DNA from: Owenia fusiformis
Taxonomy: Eukaryota > Annelida > Polychaeta > Sabellida > Oweniidae
Length of the DNA stretch: 60,000 nt
Assembly (NCBI GenBank): GCA_903813345.2
Contig: CAIIXF020000005.1
Location: 24,681,375-24,741,374 of the forward strand
Direction: 5' to 3'
This document shows positions 49,581 to 60,000 of the stretch, one piece after another. Numbering within the stretch: the stretch's first letter is position 1; the number at the start of each line of letters is the position of its first letter. The translations under genes and the position numbers were made by a program. Under the pieces are notes generated by a model. The model searched no databases and was not told the origin of the DNA. It saw only the letters and a program-made list of their open reading frames with translations.

Positions 49581-52500
49581 CTTCTTTGCGTATAACCTTT
49601 TTTCAAGTTATAAATGTCAACTTGTCAAACCTTGAACTTTATGTCATAAAATATGTCAAATTATCCATTAATCAGATGTTTTGATATCAAGAGAAACAGA
49701 TCTAAGCTTAATTATATAATAATAAATACATGCAATCGTTATTTTCTTTGGTATGGTTCTGAAAGCATAATATAGTGAGTTATGCACAGGGTTTTACCTA
49801 ATAATATCATTTGGTATTTCAAATCGATTAATACAATAACTGAAGACATGATTTTCCAGGAAATATTTTTATACCTTAAGTACATCGCTGCCTTGATATC
49901 CAAATTTAATCAAATAAAGAAATAGATTTTTACTTGAACAAACAAGGTGTAATATTTTATCAAAAGATTACCTATACTATGCAGATAAAAACAAGACATG
50001 TCTTGATTCGATGAACTAGATCACGCCACTAAGTGTGACATAATTACTAAACAATGAAAATCAAAAACATCTTATATAGCTGTGAGAATTCACATGTGGT
50101 ATAGCATGTGGTTTTGGACAGTTCTGTATGTGTTATTATGAACGAAGATATGAAATTTTGTTAACCAATGTGAAGCTAGAAATAATGGATTTAATCTTAT
50201 ATTTTCCGCGGCATGTGGAAGAAAAAAAACTTTTTATAAAAAATTATGGTCAAAAAATATTTGTGGTCCTTTGTCTAAAATTACTGGCCATACTATACAT
50301 GGTTCTTTAAATTATTGTCTCTTAAAAGATGGTCCCCAATAATTATTCAGCACCAGATCTTTGTACTATTGCTCACATAAATACTATTTTGAAGTATATC
50401 AAAGAGCAGATTTGCGCTGACAGGTTTTTATCAAAAACGACCAAAATGGGTCCCAAAGGTTAATCAGCACTAAAATTCAATATAAAACAACATCCGGTTG
50501 CTATGGTTCATTTGCTTAATCTTTTTATTAGATTTCCAAAGATGCCTATCATGTTTTCTATTAACTATCCCCAGCTGGTTATACTTATGGCATAAATAAT
50601 TTGCAAGAGCATTTAATACTGTATCTAGGTACAAAAAAGTTACATAAATGCATAGATTTAGATTCTCATATAACATAATTGCGTCCATATTGATCACAAT
50701 CACTTTACATATAATTTTATTTTTTCTAGTTCCCATATTGATTTAGATAAACAGTTGTCCCACAGAAGGTATGGCATTTCATTCTGTAACTGTCAATTAT
50801 GATCATGATCTCCATGGATTTTCAACTCTAGTTATTTCCCCATTAAGAAAATGTGACTGCAATTGCAGATCCCAATAAAAAGAATTGAAAGGTATGGAAC
50901 TATCTTATGCCTTTCTAGTTAGCCAACATTAAGTTTATTCCAAATATATAAATATACCACAAATCCATGACACTTCATTTGTACCATTGGTATTTTAGGG
51001 AAAAGAGGAGAGAAATAAACATGATTTGAATGACACATTAATCCAGGTTTGCATAACAAACATATATTTGTTGCTGTTATCATCACTGGATAGCCTGGCA
51101 ATAGCTACCGTGAATCAAAGCAATAGAGCTATACAATGGGAACAGAAACAAAGCAAAAGAATAGGTCATTTGATAGTATTTTGATAATGTAAATTCTTTG
51201 ATTCTTGTCCTTTATCTTTTGACCGTTAATAATGAAGCAAAGTGTCAGTGCTTTTAATGTAAAATTTAAGGTCATTCACTCATATAATAGTTTTGTTTAC
51301 ATTATAAATTAGATCTGCTTTGATGGTTGGTTTTATCAACATTTTTTATTGATTCAGATGTATATATGTATCTTTTTAAATACCCCAGGCCTTTTTGGTC
51401 ATCATAACATAACATACAGTGACTGTAATAATACACAAGGATCCTGTCAAAGCAGTTAGAAATATCAGGTGTATCTTAAATATTGATCAGACCTGATGGT
51501 ACATAGATGTCAACATTGACTCTCCCTGGATCCTTTCATCTGATATGTCCTTAATAAACAGATATTCTTCCAACTGTGTATTCAGTTTGACAATATTATA
51601 GATTTGTTGTTAGGCGGTAAGATACACCAATTAGGGAATTTATTAGATCTATATTATGATTACACATTGATCTTCATAGAACCTGTGCGAAAGCTTCGCA
51701 ATTAAGCGTTAAGAAGAGCCACTAGGCTTAGGCCCAATCCAGGTTACTAGTCTGTATGTCAGGAATTGTTTTAGAAAATACCTAGTGACTACATTTATTT
51801 TATTCTACTTTAGATTAAACAGATAAAAGTCAAAATGAAAAGCACTAAAATCTTTAAAAAGATGAAATACATTTTATAAGAGAGTTTTGGGAGACTTGGT
51901 AGATACCAGACACTTTTATAACAAGGGCCCTAAGTAGATACAGTATTCCACACTTGGTTCATTTGCAATCAGGAGGAAGATTTGCATTGGCGACTCATTA
52001 AATGAAAAAGCTGATCATATTTTCCAGTTCACAATATAAAGAAAGGCACATTTAGAACAGAGGAAATTTTCAATGTAGAAAAAGAACTGAAACTCACATT
52101 CTGACAATTTACATTTTCAGTATGCTACATTAGGACAAGACATTAGATATTTAAAAAAGATTTGTTCATAGGTATTCTATCACAGGAAAATTGCATAAAA
52201 GACAAGGAGCTACATTTCTCATCTTTCCCATGACTTATTTCTAATAAAATATAAATATTGAAAAGTGATGTTGGTTCATTGATATGCCATCAGAGAAGAT
52301 ACCTTGAATGTGACATGGCATTAAACTCTGCATTTTTCCAGTAATGCTTCATTTAGCCAAATATGAAGGTATTGTTGAATATGTAGTTCGTTAAACATTC
52401 ATAGAGAGTAATTACTGTTATGCTGAGTAAATATTTTCATGCTTGGCGCCAAACAGAATCATTAGTGATAATTTTATTGTTTTTCCCAATAACGTAATTG

Positions 52501-54064
52501 GATATAGACAGCCATCTACGAACATCAGAGTCATTTTTTCTAACATCATTCAGAAGTTTCATGCATGATAAACCAAGAGTCTTGTATTTGAGATTGTTAG
52601 TTAAGCATTTCTATATTCAGAAACAATAGCATTTGAAGGTCAGCAATACCAGACTATAAACCTAAACAAGAAATCATTGAATAAAATCATCGAATTTTTA
52701 CCGAGTAGTAATTAAAGTAGTTCCTTAGAAAATCAAAAGAAAATAAGAGCCATTATAGAACAAAATCAGCAAAAAATGTTTCACTAAAAATATATTGAAT
52801 CAAATAAGGGCTATTCAGACCAATAAAGACAAAATGATAGATTGATAAGAAGAAAAAACAGGAATCGGAAATTGCCTGATGTAATCACATAATATGATGG
52901 TACTTTTTTCTTAAGCAGTATAATGCCATGAACTGTCGCAAAGGATGAACAAATAAAATACGGAAATTGACTGAGGGAATTGATTAACAAATTTAGGGAC
53001 TTTAGTTGTCATTATAGTTTAAGAAAGATTTTAGTTGATGAATCAAATTGGGTTCTACTTGAAGAAACATTGGATAATGCGGAACATACAGAATTAGAAT
53101 GTGAGTACAATGTATGAGCAGTTTACAATTTTTTTGCTAACAATAAGGCTTGCACAATTTGTCAAAAATGTTATGAAATGATGGACTATTTGGAGTTCTA
53201 CATATTGACTAATCACTTTTTTAAAATAATGATAGCACTTTTTGTGGCATAAGTCTTGAAACATAAGACAGATTAAAGGAAAAGGCAGTCATTAAAATGA
53301 AAATGGAACTCTTGATATTTCTATCTAAATGTCTGATTTTATTCAGGACTGGTTTTTTGATCAGTTAAAACTCACATTATTAAACCATCAAAGTAGTAAT
53401 ACTGAAAATAATGATGTAGTTAGGGTAAAGTAGTTCACGTCATAGCTAACTTTGGTTGCTGCCCATTCATAAAAAATCTAAATAGACAAGTTTAAACTCG
53501 TTAACTCATGAATTGAGTAAAAAATGGGACAGACAAAAACAAAGACTTGAATGCCAAGAGTGTATTTTATCAAATCGTCTGAAAAAAACACTGTTAAGCA
53601 TAATTAAGACTTTTTAGTCATAAATTAATCAAATGTATTAGAACTATTAAGATGATTGTCATATTGCATGTTTTTGTATCCGTGTTATTGTTCTCATTGT
53701 TATTCAATCACTTAGACCAGAAAAACAAATAAATTAATTTAATTCATACACACTACTAATATGATATTTCCTCCAAGTAAATTGAAAAAAATTAACCAAA
53801 TCTGACAGCTGGTATATGAACTATCAACAATTGTATTCTCTACAAAAATAATAGCCATTTTGAATTGAGCGGTCCTATTGGAAATCCTGTTCCCATAAAA
53901 CATATGCTTTTACAATTTGGGTTAAATCTAATAACCTCTATAAAAATAATTGATCATGAAAAATAGCAGTCATTTAAATTCATTGGAAAATTTCTTTTCA
54001 AGCAAGAATGCCATGTCCCTAAGGCATCATGAAAAAAATATAATTTTGAATAACTTGTAAGCTT
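49581..54064. other. AT-rich non-coding stretch
   Basis: No exon, RNA gene or transposon end is supported. Confidence 0.45.
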
Positions 54065-54283
54065 ATGTCTTATGGGCGTATAGGACCTCTGCTTGAGAAG
54101 AAAACCAGTTCCTCTCCCAGCATCATCCTTCTTCAAAGGACTTCATTTATGCCTAAATTACTTGTAAAATACCCTTGCAGCAAGGATGCCCAGCATTTCA
54201 GTACCATTGTCACAATCCAAGATTACAACACTAAGGGACATTTCATTCATACTGAAGTCATTACAATACAGGTTGAGGAATAA
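54065..54283 (+). CDS. Exon-like frame A (72 codons), paralogous to frame B
   Basis: ATG at 54065 opens a frame whose second half, STIVTIQDYNTKGHFIHTEV, resembles frame B 0.9 kb downstream. Internal acceptors (ACCCTTGCAG at 54180, GCATTTCAG at 54201) could make only the last part an exon. The frame stops where frame B continues, and the matching DNA resumes about 70 bases later (GATGATGTGGGACA). Probably a decayed duplicate exon, or a repeat with incidental reading. Confidence 0.2.
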   Translation: MSYGRIGPLLEKKTSSSPSIILLQRTSFMPKLLVKYPCSKDAQHFSTIVTIQDYNTKGHFIHTEVITIQVEE

Positions 54284-54350
54284 ATTTAAATTGATTATCA
54301 ATACTTATAACATAAAAAATAGTTTTATTCATACAATATAGAGAAACAAG

Positions 54351-54398
54351 ATGATGTGGGACACAAATGATGTGGGACACAAATGATGTGGGACACAA
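54351..54398 (+). repeat. 16-bp tandem triplication
   Basis: ATGATGTGGGACACAA three times in a row. Frame B's homologous position has a single copy (GATGATGTGGGACAG), so this expanded locally in copy A. Confidence 0.95.
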
Positions 54399-55015
54399 AA
54401 TCCAGTCTCAAAGTCCATGAGCCTATCAAAGGGTCAACATCCTTCAGCAAAGCAGATACAAAATAGATGGATCCATGAAACACAGGAGAAAACTATTTCT
54501 GGTTTTAATCCCTATTTCTCAACCATTTATGCCACAGCCCAGATCTACCTAAAAAGGTGCAAAGTGAAAAAATTGGGAATTATGTCAAAATCTTAGTTTC
54601 GTATTTAGTCTACATATTATTTGCCCTGCGTGCAGAGTCTAGTTAAACTACAAAACGAAGCTCTCTTTTAAGAAGTGAAGTCAAACAAATGCAAAGGGAA
54701 CATGTTATTACAAGGTTTATGGGATTGTTTCATGTCAGCTTACTCATCTAGAATAGTACATATGACATAGAGAACTTTCCTTTTTATCAAAGTTCTCAAT
54801 AATCTTGCTACAGCATAGGGCTTCTCACTAAGATTACAATATCTGTATCCACATTAATAAGTCTACAATCATATACTTTATGACGTGTTTGATTGGAAGT
54901 TCAAAGGAAAATTCAGTTGACATTTAGATGCACGAGAGAAATCAATGTGAATTGAAATGTTTGTCAGCTTCAGTCTAATCAACTTGAGTTTACTGTTTGT
55001 ATTACACTGAATCAG

Positions 55016-55212
55016 TAACCAATGTCACAATCCAAAAGACCACGAGCACCATGAGGTATTTCATTCATACTGAGGTCATTTCAAAACATGTCGAAGAACA
55101 AATTAAACAGGACATACAGTCAGATGATGTGGGACAGACAGACTCAATCTCAAAATCCAAAATAATGTTTCTGATTTTTTACCTGTTGATCATTCTGAAC
55201 AGTAACCAATGA
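55016..55212 (+). CDS. Exon-like frame B, paralogous to frame A
   Basis: After an acceptor-like ACACTGAATCAG the frame reads TNVTIQKTTSTM, YFIHTEVISKHVEEQIKQ, DDVGQTDSISKS and then a hydrophobic end IMFLIFYLLII before TGA. Differences from frame A include third-position changes that keep the residue (GAA/GAG, GTT/GTC, GAG/GAA around HTEV and VEE), which hints at past coding constraint. The hydrophobic C-terminus would suit membrane attachment. No family is recognised and no partner exon was found. Confidence 0.25.
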
Positions 55213-56886
55213 TGCCACAGTAAATATATGTTTTGAGAAGCATGACATTATTACATTATAGATAGAACTGATTTACATGCATAGGGTTAAGTCACAAAAT
55301 GGTGAAAATAGTACAATAGATTACAAGAGAGCACTGAAAAAGCAGTTGTCTGCAATCTGAAAATACTTGCCAAGAAATCTCTTGCTATTTTACTAACTTG
55401 TTATAAAAACCATATAACATTCAGTAAAATATTACAGCTGATGAGCCTTTGGGTATAAAATGGAAGAATCTAATCAAATAGTTATTTTAAAACAAGATAA
55501 TACAATTTTTCATGAAATTATCAAGGGCCAATCTAAAATTAACCAGCAATCAGTAGCCATCCCAAACAATTTATTTTGATGATTTACATTTTTACCATTA
55601 CATGATTCGAATGTTTAGATTGCTTCGGTATAGTGTTATTTTAAGTCAATTTTCTAAATTCTTTTCTGTTTTAGTAACTATGCTCAAATTACTGAATACA
55701 TGAGAAATGAATTTCTAAATGTCAACTAAATAATGGGACTGATGGTAAATTAACTCAACACAAATGCTTTTGTAAATGGTCAGAAAACACAGAGGGTAGA
55801 AAGCAATCATGGTAATCATTTGCAAACTGTAACAATTTAGTTTTCTCATTTCTAAAGTGTAACCATACAGATGAACTCTGGTTGTCAATTCAATAAACCA
55901 AAGTCAGCTGTTTGATGAAGTAGAATCAGAAAACAATAATTTCTTATATTTTGTGAAGTCATAATCATTGGATATTTCTTTAGGTTTTCGAAGTCAAATG
56001 GCTCAATATGTTCACATAAATATCAGAGGGAAAGGATCAAAATTGTTACTGAACCCTGATTAGGATTTTCCATGAAGAAAGTAGCATGTGTATTTATTTG
56101 TATAATGTATATGTGTGTATGTGAGATAACAAATTAGCAATTTGAAATTAATGCAAAACCAGGTTTTCAATCAGAATAGGATCTACTTATTTACCAAAAG
56201 AGGCTTTGTTACATTTGGTGTTCCGGGTATTGAATTCTAATTACAGCAAATTTGCATTTGAAATATTCAAACAAACAAAACCGTAAGCATCAATTCAAAT
56301 GGCACAATAATCAGCATTTTTTTAAAAACCAAGGGGAAGGCAAGCTTCTAGACTTTCACTCAACATTTTACTCTATATATATACATGTATATATAATAAA
56401 ATTTAAATAAAAACATAAGATGATTTCATTTCGTTGCAACTAGTTTCTTGTTCAAATCCTCAGGCAACTGACAGAAAATCGCAGTTATATAGTTACTTCC
56501 ATTTCTAATGTTTTGAAGAAATTACTTTGTTATACAAAATATAACTCATGTTAGTGTCGATGTTCATAGAACAATTGTAATTTATCAATTCCTGATGTCC
56601 TCAACAGCAAAGAATATCATTTCAGCTATCAATTAGGGGTTATCGATAAGTCTAATATGAAACCTTTAGGGAAGCAATTTTTAATAATTCTCAGGTTATT
56701 ACTTATTGGAAACATATTAACGGCACTTGAACGTGGATGTTTTATGGCAAATCTGTGCAGTATTTATTGATCTATCACGGTCTGTAAGTAACTACTATAC
56801 AAATCTTTCTATTAATTATACTTGTATTCACATAACAACATTAAGATTTTTTGTGAAAATAATGGATTTGATGTTTGTATTTGCAG
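55213..56886. other. AT-rich non-coding stretch
   Basis: Only the polypyrimidine-containing acceptor at its 3' edge (56873-56886) is informative. A short TATATATA patch lies near 56375. Confidence 0.45.
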
Positions 56887-56967
56887 GTTTGCGGTGAGGA
56901 GCATTGTGTGGTAGAGGAGCTCGAGGGACGCATTCAAAGTGGACAGAAGTCAACAATTGTACCATAG
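56887..56967 (+). CDS. Candidate terminal exon, phase-compatible with the 46-kb exon
   Basis: After a good acceptor (TTTGTATTTGCAG) one frame only is open: it reads VCGEEHCVVEELEGRIQSG, then QKSTIVP and TAG. The segment is markedly richer in G/C and Glu/Gly codons than its AT-rich flanks, as expected of coding sequence. It is in phase 0, the phase left by the donor at 46167, but that upstream frame already meets TGA two codons before the junction. It could be the last exon of another transcript, a 3' untranslated exon, or a readthrough extension. No second exon was identified with confidence. Confidence 0.35.
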   Translation, partial: VCGEEHCVVEELEGRIQSGQKSTIVP

Positions 56968-58017
56968 ATTAGGATTAATCTATAGCAATCTAGTGGCAAA
57001 TATTTACAGAGAATGGTGATAAAAGATACTTATTAGTCTCACAATACAAGGCACTTAATGAAACCACTGTTAAAAGACATACTATTATAAGCTTCTCAAA
57101 TGAGAAAATACCGGAAATTACGACTATTGCATTTGCAGACTGGGATACAGAAATTAAAGATGGAACCTTAACATGCTACTTTTAGTGCTGGTTTAGTGTA
57201 ATTAGACATGGTATGCTGATTTACACTGTCATTCAATGATATACAGTTGCCTATATAGTGAAATTAAAAAAGATCTATTTTTAGGAAATAATCAAATAAG
57301 TCTGGATAGAAATGAGATAAACCCTTCTAATAAGAAGATTTTAATAACTTCATTACAGGGAAAATTAAGCACCTTATGAGGAATATATAAGGATACAAAA
57401 CAGTTTGTCATAAAATTTCATGTGAGAACATTACAAAGTCTTATAATGACATAGAGACCTTTGTGACATCAAAGCTGAATATAGCCGTTATAAGATCCTT
57501 CTACGATTCTAAATCTGATCACATAGATGGCATATAAACGTTTGCAACCTGTAAGCTGATCATTAATTTTTGAACCTAAACATCCAAAGGAAACTTGTAT
57601 CCACAGACATGGAAAACAGATTTCCATAAAATGACATAGGTTAAGATTGAGATAAAAATGAGAGCAATCAGAAAAAAGTAACAATTATTCAAAGAGACAA
57701 TTACTAATATCAATACGGAGACATTTATCAGTCAATTATAAGATCAGGATGAATATGTGCATGAGACAGATTGACAAATGATACAAAACGTGTGGCGTAA
57801 TAGAAATCTGCAAGAATTGTAATCAGTCACAATGGGGAAATTGGCATAACTGACAAGACTACAACTCTGGCATATCATTTATCGTACATATCAAAAAAAC
57901 ACAATACTATGACAAATATACTGGATGTAATTTTGAATTGGAACTAAGTAGATGAACTGTATATACTAAAATAATATCATTTAATAAATATATACTGAGG
58001 AATAATCAAAGTAAGTC
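56968..58017. other. Presumed upstream/5' region of the GPCR
   Basis: AT-rich DNA between the candidate exon ending at 56967 and the GPCR start. It should contain the GPCR promoter or 5' untranslated exon(s). No TATA box or splice acceptor stands out enough to place a transcription start. Confidence 0.3.
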
Positions 58018-59211
58018 ATGGCGGACACTCAAACTGATATGATGGCTGTTTATAGCGTAGGGGATGTAGGAAATGTGACAACCAATCTGGAGAACACAAG
58101 TTATCATCCTCACAACCAAGGTCCCACAGAGGGGCTGGCTGGATTAAAGGCATTTAATGACTGGTATACAGGTATCCATGGACATCTCTCAGTGTTTGTG
58201 TGCATTCTTGGAATAGTTGCAAATATTCTGAATATAATTGTACTTACTAGAAAAAACATGATCAATTCAGTGAATTGCATACTAACATGGTTGGCAATTG
58301 CTGATTTGCTAACAATGATGTCATATTTACCATTTGCCTTGTACTTCTACTGTCTCACAGGGCCTGATGAAACATATGGACATTCATATAACTGGGTCGC
58401 CTTCATCTTATTTCACAATTGCTTCAGCATCACAAGTCATACGATTGCAATGTGGTTAACTGTGTCGTTGGCGATATTCCGCTATATTATAGTTTGCCAT
58501 CATAGTATAGGGCCTACAATGTGTAGTATGCTGCGGGCAAAGATCACTATAACTGCTGTGTATATCTCCACGGCAATCATCTGTATCCCACAGTACATCA
58601 GTTATGAGATTACGAAGTTGGCACCCAACAAGACAAGTTACAACTCCACTAATGCTTACTGGTTTGTCGAGTCAGAGATTGTAAGGAAAACTGATGGCGG
58701 TTTACTCAAAGGGAACTACTGGCTATACGGTGTAGTCATAAAACTGACTCCATGTGTACTCTTAACTGTGCTTAGTATTTTATTAATCATCGCAATGCGA
58801 CAAGCTGATAAACGTCGACAGCGGTTACTGACGCAAGGCCGACGAGCTGAATCTGAACGTACACATGAGAGTAATCGAACAACGGCTATGTTGGTAGCAA
58901 TAGTTCTGTTTTTTGTCATAACTGAGCTACCACAAGGCATCCTTGCTATGTTAAGCGGCATTAGTAATTACATATTTATCAATGTTTATGTCATGTTGGC
59001 AGACATTATGGATATGTTGATCCTACTCAACAGTGCCGCCAATTTCATCATGTACTGTATCATGTCACGACAATTTCGTAACACGTTTAAGGAAGTTATC
59101 CTTAAACCATGCATACAGAAACTACAGAAAGTGAAGCAAAAAACAAATAACGGTGTGACATATAACAGTGTACATACTAACAATGTCACCACTCAAATGA
59201 CCTTAGTTTGA
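58018..59211 (+). CDS. Rhodopsin-family neuropeptide GPCR, myosuppressin/FMRFamide receptor-like
   Basis: A single 397-residue open frame encodes a plasma-membrane G-protein-coupled receptor. Seven hydrophobic segments lie at about residues 57-77, 87-111, 127-155, 174-193, 236-260, 289-313 and 322-347. The extracellular N-terminus has N-glycosylation sequons at N19 and N26, and the second extracellular loop has N204 and N209. The TM3 end reads FRY (154-156) where most class A receptors have DRY. TM6 carries ITELPQG (301-307) in place of CWxP, and TM7 carries NSAANFIMY (338-346) in place of NPxxY. These three variants are typical of the myosuppressin / dmsr / FMRFamide-like receptor branch, so the ligand is probably an RFamide-type peptide (inference). 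The C-terminus TLV fits a class I PDZ-binding motif. The ATG has G at -3 and +4, and the CDS has no introns. Length and topology look complete. The exact ligand and orthology cannot be decided here. Confidence 0.95.
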   Translation: MADTQTDMMAVYSVGDVGNVTTNLENTSYHPHNQGPTEGLAGLKAFNDWYTGIHGHLSVFVCILGIVANILNIIVLTRKNMINSVNCILTWLAIADLLTMMSYLPFALYFYCLTGPDETYGHSYNWVAFILFHNCFSITSHTIAMWLTVSLAIFRYIIVCHHSIGPTMCSMLRAKITITAVYISTAIICIPQYISYEITKLAPNKTSYNSTNAYWFVESEIVRKTDGGLLKGNYWLYGVVIKLTPCVLLTVLSILLIIAMRQADKRRQRLLTQGRRAESERTHESNRTTAMLVAIVLFFVITELPQGILAMLSGISNYIFINVYVMLADIMDMLILLNSAANFIMYCIMSRQFRNTFKEVILKPCIQKLQKVKQKTNNGVTYNSVHTNNVTTQMTLV

Positions 59212-60000
59212 GGGAAGACATCATCACCTTAACAAATCATACACACGTTTCTCAATCAAGACTAGAAATTTTGCTCACAGAAAATCTACAAATAATTCTG
59301 GCTAGTGTCATGCAACAGTGAGGATATCTGGAATATCCATAAGTTATAATGCCATTGTGGAATTTATGAGAAAACATTACTTGTACTGAGTTAAGGGCAG
59401 TGTACATACCAACTTATGGAATTATTAAAACATAAATAAACTGTTCACTGTAAATATAAATTTTGTAGATCAATGAGCGTTTATTGCTTTAATATGTTTC
59501 CAGAACATTAAAAATTGCACCAGGAAATTTTGATTGATAATTAAAAACACAAAGGGCACCATTTGAAATTCAAACTTCACAAACCTTTATGAATCATAAG
59601 CAGCTATAATGTTTAAGATTGGCCAAGTTGGCTTAACGTATTGAAAGTATAAAGCTGTATTTGTAGCTTTGGGGACTGAATTTAATTTTGCACAATTTGA
59701 ATATTAGCACAAATTAAAAACATTAAGAAATCTAAAAAAAATGATAGGGTAGTTGGTTTATATCAGAGCGACCTAGTTCCTTGGAAAATTGTAATGTAAG
59801 ACATTGAGTAGGTGTGATGATCACATATAAAAATAACACCTTGCTACATGTATAGTTAATTTTATCAATATTATGAATAGATATTGTCTTTTGTATGATT
59901 TTGTGCTTTCTGATTCCAGTTATAATGTTATATTCTTTAGCTTTAAGAAATATTTTGGGAATGTTTTTGTATGAAACATTAAGGGAAAAAAGTAAAATAC
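59212..60000. other. GPCR 3' flank
   Basis: AT-rich presumed 3' untranslated region and flank. Apart from the polyadenylation hexamer no coding exon, repeat or RNA gene is recognisable. Confidence 0.5.
59435..59440 (+). terminator. Candidate polyadenylation signal of the GPCR
   Basis: An AATAAA hexamer lies about 225 bases after the GPCR stop codon and is the first good match on this strand. Its use is inferred from position only. Confidence 0.4.

Noticed and set aside
56968-57300. SECIS element for a selenocysteine reading of TGA 46162
   Set aside because: Scanned by eye for an ATGA / AA loop / TGAT arrangement with pairing stems; no convincing candidate, so no feature is listed.
58716-59192. 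Minus-strand frames of 81 and 68 residues
   Set aside because: Antisense shadows of the GPCR coding sequence.

Overview
This is an AT-rich, intron-rich, repeat-laden animal nuclear window with no bacterial-style gene packing. The one unmistakable gene is an intronless class A peptide GPCR (58018-59211, + strand) of the myosuppressin/FMRFamide receptor (DmsR/dmsr-like) type. That family, together with the abundant short inverted-repeat transposons, suggests a protostome-type invertebrate, with a lophotrochozoan such as a mollusc as the best guess. The species cannot be fixed from sequence alone.

Layout. 0-2.8 kb: minus-strand coding evidence that single-ORF scanning misses. One candidate is a four-exon microprotein gene with a TATA box and matching intron phases. 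The other is a 111-aa ORF with a hydrophobic N-terminus and a strict C-x3-C-x3-C-x3-C-x3-C motif, followed by a polyadenylation signal. 2.8-12 kb: AT-rich non-coding DNA with interspersed repeats. 12.2-17.6 kb: a nest of mobile-element debris bounded by ~0.5-kb inverted arms, containing a recent 1.05-kb tandem duplication. 17.6-24.5 kb: mostly unrecognised. 24.5-25.7 kb: a 26-bp minisatellite with higher-order structure. 25.7-35.3 kb: non-coding DNA with scattered MITE copies.

35.3-39.4 kb: the most striking structure, a complete 4,014-bp foldback transposon. Both arms are long 42-bp satellite arrays in inverted orientation, the ends are matching terminal inverted repeats, and a perfect 10-bp target-site duplication flanks it. 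39.4-57 kb: non-coding DNA with small palindromic MITEs and a candidate + strand gene for a small single-pass membrane protein (coding exons 43261-43403 and 46053-46164). Its stop is an in-frame TGA three bases before a strong splice donor. The next coding-like exon found (56887-56967) continues in the same phase, which raises a readthrough or recoding question. 57-60 kb: the GPCR and its flanks.

The genes do not form an operon or an evident pathway. The small candidate genes were inferred by eye from splice signals, frame compatibility and composition; transcript data would settle them. No rRNA, tRNA or CRISPR feature was seen.
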